Position numbers and translations under genes: made by a program. A DNA stretch of 64,000 nt from Allobosea sp035944375 (GTDB lineage: Bacteria; Pseudomonadota; Alphaproteobacteria; Rhizobiales; Beijerinckiaceae). The notes under the pieces were generated by a model. The model worked only from the letters and a program-made list of their open reading frames with translations. It made no database searches and was not told the origin of the DNA. Positions 28,868 to 37,786 of the stretch are shown piece after piece; positions within the stretch are counted from its first letter, which is position 1; each line of letters begins with the position of its first letter. The DNA is taken from the NCBI RefSeq assembly GCF_035944375.1, contig NZ_DASZBE010000011.1; one strand, 5' to 3'.

Positions 28868-28890
28868 GTTGGGCTTGATGGGGGCCCAAC
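28868..28890 (+). promoter_or_regulatory. Leader hairpin before the BON-LysM gene
   Basis: GTTGGGC and GCCCAAC form a 7-bp stem directly before the GGATGGAGG ribosome-binding site. It may influence translation. No known riboswitch is recognised. Confidence 0.3.
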
Positions 28891-28905
28891 GGATGGAGGA
28901 AACGC

Positions 28906-29343
28906 ATGGGCCTGTTCAGTTTCATCAAGGATGCCGGAGCCAAGATCTTCGGCTCGGCCAAGGCGGCGACGCCCGACGCGCTGCAGAAGGAACTCGCCGG
29001 CCACGGCCTGCCCTCCGACGTCGCGATCACGGTCGATGGCGACAAGGTGAAGGTCAACGGCAAGGCGATGACCACCGAAGAGGCCGAGAAGATCATCCTC
29101 GCGCTCGGCAACACGGCCGGCATCGCCAGCGTCGAGTCAGAACTCATCGTCAGCAAGGAGGTGCCGGCCGCGGTGTTCTACACGGTGAAGAAGGGCGACA
29201 CGCTCTGGAAGATCGCCGAGGAGCATTACGGCAAGGGCCAAGGCGCGAAATACAACGACATCGTCAAGGCTAACACGCCGCCTGTGAAGAATCCGGATCT
29301 GATCCAGCCCGGCTGGGTTTTGCGGATTCCGCCGCAGGCCTGA
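28906..29343 (+). CDS. BON and LysM domain protein (YgaU/Kbp type)
   Basis: 145 residues. The N-terminal half is a BON domain (LQKELAGHGLPSDVAITVDG) and the C-terminal half a LysM domain beginning YTVKKGDTLWKIAEEHYGKG. The order and length equal those of E. coli YgaU (Kbp), a small potassium-binding protein induced in stress. No signal peptide is seen, as in that protein. A strong GGATGGAGG site precedes the ATG and a textbook terminator follows, so it is a single-gene unit. Potassium binding here is inferred from the family. Confidence 0.93.
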   Translation: MGLFSFIKDAGAKIFGSAKAATPDALQKELAGHGLPSDVAITVDGDKVKVNGKAMTTEEAEKIILALGNTAGIASVESELIVSKEVPAAVFYTVKKGDTLWKIAEEHYGKGQGAKYNDIVKANTPPVKNPDLIQPGWVLRIPPQA

Positions 29344-29366
29344 GAGCGCCGCAGTGTCTCGTCACG

Positions 29367-29393
29367 ACCGCGCCTTCCGGGGCGCGGTTTTTT
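29367..29393 (+). terminator. Rho-independent terminator
   Basis: An 8-bp GC stem (ACCGCGCC / GGCGCGGT) with loop TTCCGG runs into six T residues, 23 bases after the BON-LysM stop. Confidence 0.9.
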
Positions 29394-29588
29394 CACGCCC
29401 CGCGGATCCTGGCGGCCGGTCGGGACCTTGACGGATTTGGTTGCGTCGGCAACGATCTTTCGCGATCGAGAAGCGCGCGGGCCGATGGCCCAGACTCGCC
29501 GCCGGTCGTGCTAAGTTGAAGACACTGTCATGCGCCCGTCCCGCCGGGGCGGCGCAGAAAAACTGGCGACATCCTCGGGAGGGAAGTC

Positions 29589-30641
29589 ATGACGTTCGAT
29601 CGCCGCCGATTTCTGCTAGGGGCCGGAACGGCCGTCGCCGCGCCGGCCGTGCTGCGCGCCACCCGCGCCGATGCGCAGGAGGTGACGCTGAAGATGCACC
29701 ATTTCCTGCCGCCAGTGGCCGTCGGCCATGCCAAGTTCCTCAAGCCCTGGGCCGACAAGGTCGCGGCGGAGTCGAACGGCCGCATCAAGATCGACATCTT
29801 TCCGTCGATGCAGCTCGGCGGCACGCCGCCGCAGCTCTTCGACCAGGCGCGCGACGGCGTTGCCGATATGGTCTGGACCCTGCCGGGCTACACGCCGGGC
29901 CGCTTCACCGGGCTCGAGGCCTTCGAACTGCCCTTCGTCGCCAACAAGCGGGCGCTGGTGAACTCGCTCGCGTTGACCGAGTACGCGCAGCAGAACCTCG
30001 CCGCCGAACTGAAGGACGTGCACCCGATCTGCCTGTGGACGCATGATCACGGGCTGATCCACGCCAACAAGCAGATCAAGACGATGGAGGACCTCAAGGG
30101 TCTGAAGCTGCGCTTCCCGACGCGGCTGGCCGGCGAGGCGCTGAAGGCGCTCGGCGCCAATGCGATCGGCATGCCGGTGCCGCAGGTGCCGGAATCGCTG
30201 GCGCAGCGCGTCATCGACGGCGCCGTCATCCCCTGGGAGGTGGTGCCCTCGGTGAAGGTGCAGGAACTGGTCAAGTTCCACACCGAGATTCCGGGCTCGC
30301 CGACCTTCTATGTCGCGACCTTCATCCTCGCGATGAACAAGGCGAAATACGCCGCCTTGGCGCCCGATCTGAGGGCGATCATCGACCGCAATTCCGGCGC
30401 GGCAGCGGCGGGCATGGCCGGCAAGGTCTGGGACGAGCAGGCCATCGTCGTCTCCGAGATGGTGCGCAAGCGCGGCAACACCATTACGGTGATCGAGGAG
30501 GCCGAGGCCGCGCGCTGGCGCAAGACCACGGAGCCCGTGATCGAGGCCTGGCTGAAATCGACCAAGGAGAAGGGCCTCGACGGCGAGAAGCTGCTCGCCG
30601 ACGCCAGGGCCGCGATCGCCAAGCACGACAAGGCGGCGTGA
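29589..30641 (+). CDS. dctP: TRAP transporter substrate-binding protein DctP
   Basis: 350-residue periplasmic binding protein. The N-terminus has a twin-arginine-like signal (FDRRRFLLGAGTAVAAPAV) with likely cleavage after ADAQ, suggesting Tat export. DctP-family features follow, including GVADMVWTLPGYTPGRF and the substrate-carboxylate region TMEDLKGLKLRFPT with its arginine. A GGGAGGG site precedes the ATG. The small and large permease genes follow with GTGA overlaps. The ligand cannot be predicted from sequence. Confidence 0.94.
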   Translation: MTFDRRRFLLGAGTAVAAPAVLRATRADAQEVTLKMHHFLPPVAVGHAKFLKPWADKVAAESNGRIKIDIFPSMQLGGTPPQLFDQARDGVADMVWTLPGYTPGRFTGLEAFELPFVANKRALVNSLALTEYAQQNLAAELKDVHPICLWTHDHGLIHANKQIKTMEDLKGLKLRFPTRLAGEALKALGANAIGMPVPQVPESLAQRVIDGAVIPWEVVPSVKVQELVKFHTEIPGSPTFYVATFILAMNKAKYAALAPDLRAIIDRNSGAAAAGMAGKVWDEQAIVVSEMVRKRGNTITVIEEAEAARWRKTTEPVIEAWLKSTKEKGLDGEKLLADARAAIAKHDKAA

Positions 30642-31153
30642 CCGGGACGATGGCGCGCGATCGGGAGGAGGCCGCGCCATCGGCGTTCGAGCGAGTGGTG
30701 CAGAGTGTTGCGCTGCTGGGCGGGGTGTTGCTGATCACGCTCTCGGTCACGGTGGTGATCAGTGTGACGCTACGCTCCGACCTCGTCGGCAGCGCGGGCG
30801 TGCCGGGCGATTTCGAGCTGGTGCAGATGGCCACCGCGCTCGCCGCCTTCTGCTTCCTGCCCTGGTGCCAGCTGCGCCGCGGCAACATCTTCGTCGACAC
30901 CTTCACGCTGAAACTGCCCGAGCGCTGGCAGCGGCGCATCGATGCGGGCTGGGACCTCGTCTACGCGCTGGTGATGGTGCTGATCGCCTGGCGGCTCGCC
31001 GTCGGCGCCCGCGCCGCCTTCGCGACGGGCGAAAACACCATGGTCCTGCAGATCCCGAGCTATCTGCCGATCGGTGCCTGTGCGGGGCTGGCGGCGCTGG
31101 TGGCCGCCTGCGCGGTCGTCAGCGCCGTGCGGCTCGCGAGGGCCCCTGCGTGA
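30638..31153 (+). CDS. dctQ: TRAP transporter small permease DctQ
   Basis: 171 residues with four predicted membrane helices, the usual DctQ layout. The GTG at 30638 overlaps the dctP stop (GTGA); an ATG at 30650 (MARDREE) is an alternative. A conserved-type loop WCQLRRGNIFVDTF follows the second helix. It pairs with DctM in the membrane to receive the ligand from DctP. Confidence 0.92.
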   Translation: MTGTMARDREEAAPSAFERVVQSVALLGGVLLITLSVTVVISVTLRSDLVGSAGVPGDFELVQMATALAAFCFLPWCQLRRGNIFVDTFTLKLPERWQRRIDAGWDLVYALVMVLIAWRLAVGARAAFATGENTMVLQIPSYLPIGACAGLAALVAACAVVSAVRLARAPA

Positions 31154-32469
31154 GCGGCTTCGCGATGGCCGTCACGGGGTTCTCGGTGATGCTGGCGCTG
31201 ATGGCGCTGCGGCTGCCGATCGGGCTGGCCATGATGCTGGTCGGCGGCGTCGGCTACATCCAGCTCAACGGGCTCGACCCGTTCCTGAACTATATCCGCA
31301 CCACGCCCTACCAGATCTTCGCCAACTACACGCTGTCGGTGATCCCGCTCTTCGTGCTGATGGGGGCCTTCGCCGAGCGCTCGGGGCTGGCGGGCGACCT
31401 GTTCAAGGCCGCGTCGGCCGTGGTCGGCCATCGCCGCGGGGGGCTGGGCATGGCGGTGATCGGCGCCTGCACCGGCTTCGGGGCGATCTGCGGCTCGGCG
31501 GTGGCGACGACCGCGACCTTCTCGCGCGCGGCCCTGCCGGAGCTGCGGCGCTACCGCTATGACCCCGGCTTTTCCTGCGGGGTGATCGCCGTCGGCGGGA
31601 CGCTGGGCATCCTGATCCCGCCCTCGGTCATCCTCGTGGTCTATGCGATCTCGACCGAGCAGAACATCGCCAAGCTGTTCAAGGCGGCGCTGATCCCGGG
31701 CCTGCTGGCGGCCGCCTTTTACTGCGTGACGATCGCCCTGATGACGCGGCGCCATCCCGAATGGGGCCCGGCTCAGCCGCGCGTGGCCTGGGCCGACCGG
31801 GTGCGGCCTCTGCTCGGGGTGATTCCGGCGCTCCTGGTCGCCGTCATCGTCGTCGGCGGCATCTATGGCGGCGTGTTCACGCCGACGGAGGGCGCCTCGG
31901 TCGGTGCCTTCGTCATGCTGGTCATCGGCCTCGTGCGTCGCACCCTGACGCCCACCGCTGTCCGCCAGGCCATCCTGCAGACGGCGGAGACCTCGGCGAT
32001 GATCTTCGCGATCCTGCTCGGGGCGGAGGTCTTCAACGCCTTCCTGGCGCTGACGCAGGTGCCGACGGCGGCGGCGGAGATGATCGCCGCCTCGGGCTTC
32101 GCGCCCTACACGGTGCTGATCGGGCTGCTCCTGTTCTACATCGTGCTCGGCGGGGTGATGGACGAGCTGGCGATGATCCTGCTGACCCTGCCGGTGTTCT
32201 TCCCGATCGTGACCGCGCTGGATTTCGGCATGCCGGCCGACGATGTCGCGATCTGGTTCGGCATTCTCGTGCTGATCGTCGTCGGCATCGGCATGACCTG
32301 TCCGCCGATCGGCCTCAACGTCTTCGTGGTGGCCTCGCTGGCGCGCGACGTGCCGGTGACGCGGATCTATCGCGGGGTGCTGCCCTTCGTGGCGGCGGAC
32401 GTGGTGCGGCTGGGGTTGGTGGTGGCATTTCCGGCGCTCAGCCTCTATCTGGTGAAGCTGCTGGATTGA
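31150..32469 (+). CDS. dctM: TRAP transporter large permease DctM
   Basis: 439 residues and about 12 hydrophobic helices. Family motifs are GFGAICGSAVATTATF, LGILIPPSVILVVYAI and GGVFTPTEGASVGAF. The GTG at 31150 overlaps the dctQ stop (GTGA), which fixes the start better than the longer open frame to 30865. This copy is shorter than the permease at the left edge of the window and belongs to the ordinary dicarboxylate-like subtype. A rhodanese gene follows 18 bases later. Confidence 0.95.
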   Translation: MSGFAMAVTGFSVMLALMALRLPIGLAMMLVGGVGYIQLNGLDPFLNYIRTTPYQIFANYTLSVIPLFVLMGAFAERSGLAGDLFKAASAVVGHRRGGLGMAVIGACTGFGAICGSAVATTATFSRAALPELRRYRYDPGFSCGVIAVGGTLGILIPPSVILVVYAISTEQNIAKLFKAALIPGLLAAAFYCVTIALMTRRHPEWGPAQPRVAWADRVRPLLGVIPALLVAVIVVGGIYGGVFTPTEGASVGAFVMLVIGLVRRTLTPTAVRQAILQTAETSAMIFAILLGAEVFNAFLALTQVPTAAAEMIAASGFAPYTVLIGLLLFYIVLGGVMDELAMILLTLPVFFPIVTALDFGMPADDVAIWFGILVLIVVGIGMTCPPIGLNVFVVASLARDVPVTRIYRGVLPFVAADVVRLGLVVAFPALSLYLVKLLD

Positions 32470-32487
32470 CCGCGCCGGAGCCTGCCC

Positions 32488-32802
32488 GTGACCGTGAACG
32501 ATCTCGACATCGACGACATCAAGGCCGGCCTCGCCGACGGCTCCATCCTGCTCGTCGACGTCCGCGAGCCGCATGAATTCGCGGCCGGGCATATTCCGGG
32601 TTCGGTTTCGCGGCCGCTCTCGCGCTTCGATCCCGCCGACCTGCCCAACGAGCCCGGCAAGCGGCTGGTGCTGTCCTGCGCCGCCGGCGTCCGTTCGCTG
32701 CGGGCGCTCGAATTCGCGCAGTCGGCCGGGCTCGACGTCGACAGCCATTACCTCGGCGGTTTCCGCGACTGGGCGATGCGGGGCGAGCCGGTCTCGACCT
32801 GA
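32488..32802 (+). CDS. Single-domain rhodanese-like protein
   Basis: 104 residues forming one rhodanese domain. The N-terminal motif is LLVDVREPHEFAAGHIPGS, and the active-site cysteine is in LSCAAGVRS, so sulfurtransferase activity is possible. GTG start at 32488, 18 bases after dctM, suggesting it is the last gene of the TRAP operon. A link between the transported substrate and sulfur chemistry is inference only. Confidence 0.92.
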   Translation: MTVNDLDIDDIKAGLADGSILLVDVREPHEFAAGHIPGSVSRPLSRFDPADLPNEPGKRLVLSCAAGVRSLRALEFAQSAGLDVDSHYLGGFRDWAMRGEPVST

Positions 32803-32913
32803 GCGCACCTGCCGTCTTGCGCGCCGCGCATCGCGGCACGCTCCTTGCCGGGGCTGACGTCAGCTCCGTCCTGGGCCAGTGTTTCATTCGACCAATCTGA
32901 GGGACTTTCGACC

Positions 32914-35223
32914 ATGCGCCCCATGAAATTCGGATTCGGACAGCCGGTTCGCCGCGTCGAGGACCAGCGCCTGACCACGGGCGCCGGCCGCTATACCGAC
33001 GACACCGCCGTCGAGGGCGCGCTGCATGGCTTCGTCCTGCGCTCGCAATACGCCCATGCCCGCTTCACCATCCGCGACAAAGAGACGGCCCGGCGGATGA
33101 AGGGCGTGAAGCTGATTTTGACGGGCGAGGACGTCGCCCATCTCGGCGACCTGCCCTGCAAGGGGCTGATCAAGACGCTTTCGGGCGAGCCGGTGACGCC
33201 GCTGCCCGTGCCCGTGCTGCCGACCGACACCGTCCGCCATGTCGGCGAGGCGGTCGCCTTCATCGTCGCCGAGACGCTCGACCAGGCGCGCGACGCCGCC
33301 GAGGCGATCGAGATCGAATGGGAGAGCCTGCCCTCGGTCACGGGCATCGAGGAGGCGCTCGATCCCAAGGCGCCGCAGATCTGGCCGGACCGGCCGGGCA
33401 ATGTCGCCTTCGAGGCGGAGCAGGGCGACAAGGCCAAGACCGACGCCGCCTTCGCCAAGGCGGACCGCACCGTCGCCGTCACCATCGTCAACAACCGGCT
33501 CGCCTCCAACTACATGGAGACGCGCGCCTGCATCGCCGAATACGACAAGGCGACGAAGCGCTGGACGCTGACCCTCGGCAGCCAGGGCAGCCATGGCACG
33601 CGCGATATCCTCGCCAAGAGCATCCTCAAGGTCGATCCCTCGCGCATCCGGGTGGTGACGCCCGATGTCGGCGGCGGCTTCGGCACCAAGATCTTCATGT
33701 ATCGCGAATACCCGCTGACCATGGTCGCGGCGGAGACGCTGAAGCGCCCCGTCCGCTGGGTCGCCGATCGCACCGAGCACTTCCTCGCCGATACCCATGG
33801 CCGGGCCAATCTCGCTACCGCGACGATGGCGCTCGACAAGCGCGGCAGGTTCATCGGCCTCAAGGTCGATCTCGCCGCCGAGATGGGCGCCTATCTCTCG
33901 CAGTACGGGCCCTTTATCCCCTGGGTCGGCACGACGATGACGCCGGGCTGCTACAGCATTCCGGCTGTGCATGTGCGCTTCCGCGGCATCCTGACCAACA
34001 CCATGGCGGTCGACGCCTATCGCGGCGCCGGCCGGCCGGAGGCCGCCTATCTGATCGAGCGGCTGGTCGATGCGATCGCCCGCGAGACGGGCAAGACGCC
34101 CGATGCCGTGCGCGCGCTCAACTTCGTCAAGCCGGGCGAGATGCCGCACAAGACCCAGACCGGGCCGGTCTATGATTCCGGCGAGTTCGAGGGGCATATG
34201 CGCCGCGCCATGGAGGTGGCGGACTGGAAGGGCTTCAAGGCCCGCCTCAAGGCGGCCAACAAGGCCGGCAAGATCCGCGGCATCGGCATGGCCAGCTATA
34301 TCGAGGCCTGCGGCGGCGGCGGCCCCGAGAGCTCGACGGTCATCCTCGAGAAGGACGGGATGGTCACCGTGCTGATCGGCACGCAGTCGAACGGGCAGGG
34401 GCATGAGACGGCCTATTCGCAGCTCGTCTCGCAGCATCTCGACATCCCGATGGACCGCATCCGGGTGATCCAGGGCGATACCGACAAGGTCGAGACCGGG
34501 TCGGGCACCGGCGGCTCGCGCTCGATCCCCGTTGGCGGCGCGGCGCTCGACAAGGCGACCGCGATCCTCTCCGACAATCTCAAGCAGCTCGCCTCCGAGA
34601 AGCTCGAGGCCGGCATCGGCGATCTCGAGATCGTCGACGGCGCCGTGCGCGTCGTCGGCACCGACAAGGCGCTCGACCTGACGGCGATCGCGGCGCTGCC
34701 CGGCGCCACCACGGAAATGCTGCGGGTGCATCAGAGCTGGCAGCCGCCTGAGGCGACCTATCCGAACGGCACGCATGTCTGCGAACTCGAGATCGATCCG
34801 CAGACCGGCGCGACCGAGATCGTCAACTATGTGGTCGTCGACGATTTCGGCATGACGCTGAACCCGATCATGCTGCAAGGCCAGGTCCATGGCGGCGCGG
34901 CGCAGGGCATCGGCCAGGCGCTGATGGAGGAGATCCGCTTCGACTCCTCGGGCCAGATGCTGACGGCGACCTTCATGGACTATGCCCTGCCGCGGGCGAT
35001 CGACATCCCCAACTTCCATTTCGAGACGCGCAATGTCCGCTGCGTCACGAATGCGCTGGGCGTGAAGGGGGCGGGCGAGGCCGGTGCCATCGGCGCCTGC
35101 CCGGCGGTGATGAACGCGATGGTCGACGCGCTCGACCGCGCCGCGGGCATCAAGGCCATCGACATGCCGGCGACGCCGCTGAAGGTGTTCAACGCGCTGA
35201 AGGAGGCGGGGTATGGGCTCTGA
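32914..35223 (+). CDS. Molybdopterin-binding subunit, xanthine dehydrogenase/CoxL family (orphan)
   Basis: 769-residue large subunit of a molybdenum hydroxylase. The N-terminal region (VRRVEDQRLTTGAGRYTDD) and the Mo-cofactor motifs GGGFGTKIF, AYRGAGRPEA, GQGHETAYSQ and the C-terminal KGAGEAGAIGA with its catalytic glutamate are present. The active-site loop is AYRGAGR, as in form II (CoxL-like) enzymes, rather than the CO-oxidising AYxCSFR. Thus oxidation of an aldehyde or heterocycle is likelier than CO. The ATG at 32914 starts the family N-terminus. No 2Fe-2S or FAD subunit gene is adjacent; two cytochromes c follow instead. Confidence 0.93.
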   Translation: MRPMKFGFGQPVRRVEDQRLTTGAGRYTDDTAVEGALHGFVLRSQYAHARFTIRDKETARRMKGVKLILTGEDVAHLGDLPCKGLIKTLSGEPVTPLPVPVLPTDTVRHVGEAVAFIVAETLDQARDAAEAIEIEWESLPSVTGIEEALDPKAPQIWPDRPGNVAFEAEQGDKAKTDAAFAKADRTVAVTIVNNRLASNYMETRACIAEYDKATKRWTLTLGSQGSHGTRDILAKSILKVDPSRIRVVTPDVGGGFGTKIFMYREYPLTMVAAETLKRPVRWVADRTEHFLADTHGRANLATATMALDKRGRFIGLKVDLAAEMGAYLSQYGPFIPWVGTTMTPGCYSIPAVHVRFRGILTNTMAVDAYRGAGRPEAAYLIERLVDAIARETGKTPDAVRALNFVKPGEMPHKTQTGPVYDSGEFEGHMRRAMEVADWKGFKARLKAANKAGKIRGIGMASYIEACGGGGPESSTVILEKDGMVTVLIGTQSNGQGHETAYSQLVSQHLDIPMDRIRVIQGDTDKVETGSGTGGSRSIPVGGAALDKATAILSDNLKQLASEKLEAGIGDLEIVDGAVRVVGTDKALDLTAIAALPGATTEMLRVHQSWQPPEATYPNGTHVCELEIDPQTGATEIVNYVVVDDFGMTLNPIMLQGQVHGGAAQGIGQALMEEIRFDSSGQMLTATFMDYALPRAIDIPNFHFETRNVRCVTNALGVKGAGEAGAIGACPAVMNAMVDALDRAAGIKAIDMPATPLKVFNALKEAGYGL

Positions 35224-35230
35224 CGCAAGG

Positions 35231-35256
35231 GCAGTCTTGCGCTGACGCAAGACTGC
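35231..35256 (+). terminator. Hairpin after the molybdenum hydroxylase gene
   Basis: An 11-bp perfect stem (GCAGTCTTGCG / CGCAAGACTGC) with a CTGA loop lies 7 bases past the stop. It has no T-run, so termination may be partial and allow the cytochrome genes to be read. Confidence 0.6.
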
Positions 35257-35353
35257 TCACGCGAATGGCACTTGGCGCCGACAGCGGGATCGGTTGATCT
35301 GGAATGGTTCCAATCGGCGCCATTCCGGCCACCGAAGCCTTCAGGGAAGCACC

Positions 35354-35785
35354 ATGATCCGCACCATCGCCGTCGCCGCCGTTCTGGGACTGGGCGTCAC
35401 CGCTGTCCTCGCCCAGTCCGACCCGATCACCGAACGCCGCAATACGATGAAGGCCGTCGGTGCGGCCACCCGCGACGGCGCGGCGATCGCCAAGGGCGAG
35501 GCGCCTTTCGAGGCGGCGAAGGCGCAGGCCATCGCCAAGGCCTATATCGACTCGGCCAAGAAGATGCCGGGGCTCTATCCCGACACATCGAAGACCGGCG
35601 GCGAGACCACCGCGGCCCCGAAGATCTGGGAGGACCAGGCCGGCTTCAAGGCCGCCTTCGTCAAGTTCGAGACCGATGCCGCCGCCATCGGCACGGCGGC
35701 CGACGTCGCCGCCTTCCGCACGGCTTTCGGCAACGCGACCAAGAACTGCGGCAGCTGCCACGAGGTCTACCGCATCAAGAAGTGA
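35354..35785 (+). CDS. Class II cytochrome c (cytochrome c'/c556 type)
   Basis: 143 residues: a signal peptide (MIRTIAVAAVLGLGVTAVLA) with likely cleavage at AQS, a four-helix-bundle body (ITERRNTMKAVGAATRDGA) and the haem site CGSCH close to the C-terminus, as usual in class II. The ATG at 35354 gives the signal peptide directly. It lies between the molybdenum hydroxylase and a dihaem cytochrome and may carry electrons for that enzyme, which is inference from position. Confidence 0.9.
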   Translation: MIRTIAVAAVLGLGVTAVLAQSDPITERRNTMKAVGAATRDGAAIAKGEAPFEAAKAQAIAKAYIDSAKKMPGLYPDTSKTGGETTAAPKIWEDQAGFKAAFVKFETDAAAIGTAADVAAFRTAFGNATKNCGSCHEVYRIKK

Positions 35786-35925
35786 CGCCGGTCCCGGCGG
35801 CGGTCGGTCGACCTCAGTGTTGGGCCGACCGATGGAGCCTTCCGGCTTCCGGCACGTTGTGCTGACATGCTCGCGCCGCAGCCTCCGCTGCGGTGCGGGT
35901 TCGTCGTATGCCATGGAGCTTCAAG

Positions 35926-36867
35926 ATGCAGCGCCTTCGCCGTCTGCTGGTCACGCTCGTGCTGCTGGCGGCTGTGGGACTGGGCGGCTTCTACCTGCTC
36001 ACCGACCCCCGCGTCGTCTCGCCGTCGCCCGAGATCGGCACGCTGGGCGCGCCGGACCTCGAGAACGGCCGCATCCTGTTCGCGGCCGGTGGCTGCGCTT
36101 CCTGCCACGCCACGCCGAACCAGGACGACAAGCTGAGGCTCGGTGGCGGGCTGGCGCTCGAGTCGCCCTTCGGGACGTTCCACGCCCCCAACATCTCGCC
36201 CCATACCCGGGACGGCATCGGCAATTGGGGCGTGCAGGATTTCGTCGACGCGATGGCGGCCGGCGTCTCGCCTCAGGGGCAGCACTACTACCCCTCCTTC
36301 CCCTACACCTCCTACCGGTTGATGCCGCCCAAGGCGCTGGCCGATCTCTTCGCCTATATCCGCACGCTCACCCCGGTCGAGGGCCGCGCGCCGGCCCATG
36401 AGCTGCCGTTCCCCTTCAACATCCGCCGCATCGTCGGCGGCTGGAAGCTCCTGTTCTTCGAAGGCGCGGCGTTCCAGCCCGACCCGACGAAGAGCGAGGA
36501 GTGGAACCGGGGCGCCTATCTGGTGAACGGGCCGGGCCATTGCGCCGAGTGCCATTCCAACCGCAACGCGCTCGGCGCCATCGTCCAGGCGACCCGCTTC
36601 GCCGGCGGGCCCGACCCGGAGGGGAAGGGCTTCGTCCCCAACATCACCCAGACGCCCGAGGCGCTCGGCAAATGGTCGAAGGGCGAGATCGCCGAATTGC
36701 TGAAGAGCGGTTTCACGCCCGAATTCGACAGCGTCGGCGGCACGATGGCGGCGGTGGTGCGCAACACGGCGCAACTGCCCGAGGCCGACCGCCAGGCGAT
36801 GGCGGAGTATCTGAAGTCGCTGCCGGCGGTGCAGGGCCCGCCGCGGCCGGTGAAGACGGGCGGGTGA
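35926..36867 (+). CDS. Dihaem cytochrome c
   Basis: 313 residues. An N-terminal hydrophobic segment (LLVTLVLLAAVGLGGFYLL) is an anchor or signal, and two haem sites follow: CASCH at 57-61 and CAECH at 206-210. Methionine ligands are plausible in later segments (such as YRLMPPKAL). This layout matches the dihaem subunits that accept electrons in membrane-linked alcohol and aldehyde dehydrogenases. The start at 35926 is chosen for a GGAG site 7 bases upstream; longer versions begin at 35908 or 35893. It converges on the RES/Xre pair. Confidence 0.9.
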   Translation: MQRLRRLLVTLVLLAAVGLGGFYLLTDPRVVSPSPEIGTLGAPDLENGRILFAAGGCASCHATPNQDDKLRLGGGLALESPFGTFHAPNISPHTRDGIGNWGVQDFVDAMAAGVSPQGQHYYPSFPYTSYRLMPPKALADLFAYIRTLTPVEGRAPAHELPFPFNIRRIVGGWKLLFFEGAAFQPDPTKSEEWNRGAYLVNGPGHCAECHSNRNALGAIVQATRFAGGPDPEGKGFVPNITQTPEALGKWSKGEIAELLKSGFTPEFDSVGGTMAAVVRNTAQLPEADRQAMAEYLKSLPAVQGPPRPVKTGG

Positions 36868-36878
36868 CGCGGGAGACG

Positions 36879-37418
36879 TTACCTGCGCGAAGGCCATGAA
36901 TCGGGTGTCCGCGGGAGCCTTCGCTCCGGATCCACCACCTCCACTCGCGGAGCGTCCGCCTCGTTCCACTGCCAAAGCGCGACGCAGCGCCCGCCCGGCG
37001 ACATGAAGGAGGGATAGACGACTCCGTCCCACTTTGCGGCCTGGAGCTGCGCGGCGAGCCGGTGAGTGGGGGGAACCCGGCCAGCCGCGCTCTCGAGGCG
37101 CCAGGCGGTCTCGTGGACCGACGCGGTCAGGCCGATGGCCCCGAGGTTTTCCGGTTCGGTCAGGTCGAAAAAGCGGGCACCGCTGACCTCAAGGAGGGCA
37201 ATCAGCGCCGGGTGCTGGGTCAGGCCTTGGTTGTATTCTGCCCAGGCCGTCGACATCTCGCATGCGGCGTAGAGGCATGGCTGGCCGATCTGGTTCCAGC
37301 GGCCGCCATAACGGGCGGCCCCGTCTCCCGAGAGCGGCAGATAGGACCAGCGGGGGACATAGGCCCGCCACAAAATCCAGTCCGTCGCGGCGTTGGGCTC
37401 AGGAATAGACACCTGCAC
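36879..37418 (-). CDS. RES domain toxin (NAD+ phosphorylase family)
   Basis: 179 residues. RES family marks are WRAYVPRWSYLPLSGDGAARYGGRWN with the two conserved arginines, then an early tyrosine/glutamate region (AACEMSTAWAEYNQ), and the late WDGVVYPS block that gives the family its serine. RES toxins degrade NAD+ and stop growth until neutralised. The start overlaps the antitoxin end by 20 bases, so translation is coupled. The gene appears intact. NAD+ degradation is inferred from the family. Confidence 0.92.
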   Translation of the reverse strand: MQVSIPEPNAATDWILWRAYVPRWSYLPLSGDGAARYGGRWNQIGQPCLYAACEMSTAWAEYNQGLTQHPALIALLEVSGARFFDLTEPENLGAIGLTASVHETAWRLESAAGRVPPTHRLAAQLQAAKWDGVVYPSFMSPGGRCVALWQWNEADAPRVEVVDPERRLPRTPDSWPSRR

Positions 37419-37767
37419 GGACCGATTCGAGATAGTCGAGAACGAGGGCGCTGCGGCCTTCGCGCACCAGATCGAGCGCAGTCTTGCCGCCCCATCCCGG
37501 AAGAGGCTGGTGCTTGAACCAGATCGCGGCGCGCCCCTCGTCCCCCGCCATCTCGGCGGCCATGGCGATGATCCTCACCAGCGGGCTCAAGGCGGCATCC
37601 ACCTTGCGCTGGCCCGATTTCGCCGTGAGCGTGGTGCGCGCAACCCCGACCATCGCGGCGAGGTCCGTCAGGGGCAGGCCGAGCTTTTCCGACACGCGGC
37701 GTGCCGAGAGATAGGGCTGGCCTGCCTCGCGAAAGCTCGTTGCCGTCAGCTCCAATGCAGCAGTCAT
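37399..37767 (-). CDS. Xre/MbcA/ParS-type antitoxin of the RES system
   Basis: 122 residues. An N-terminal helix-turn-helix (RRVSEKLGLPLTDLAAMVGV, then ARTTLTAKSGQ) and a C-terminal MbcA/ParS toxin-binding domain (DUF2384) with FKHQPLPGWGGKTALDLV and a C-terminal tyrosine region are visible. It precedes the toxin on the minus strand, as usual for this type. It should bind the perfect inverted repeat just upstream and repress its own operon. Confidence 0.93.
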   Translation of the reverse strand: MTAALELTATSFREAGQPYLSARRVSEKLGLPLTDLAAMVGVARTTLTAKSGQRKVDAALSPLVRIIAMAAEMAGDEGRAAIWFKHQPLPGWGGKTALDLVREGRSALVLDYLESVRAGVYS

Positions 37768-37786
37768 GTCGCAATTCCTGCAGCGT

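Noticed and set aside
32884..35250. 788-codon ORF antisense to the molybdenum hydroxylase gene
   Set aside because: Antisense shadow rich in Arg, Asp and Gly; the plus strand encodes a complete family member.
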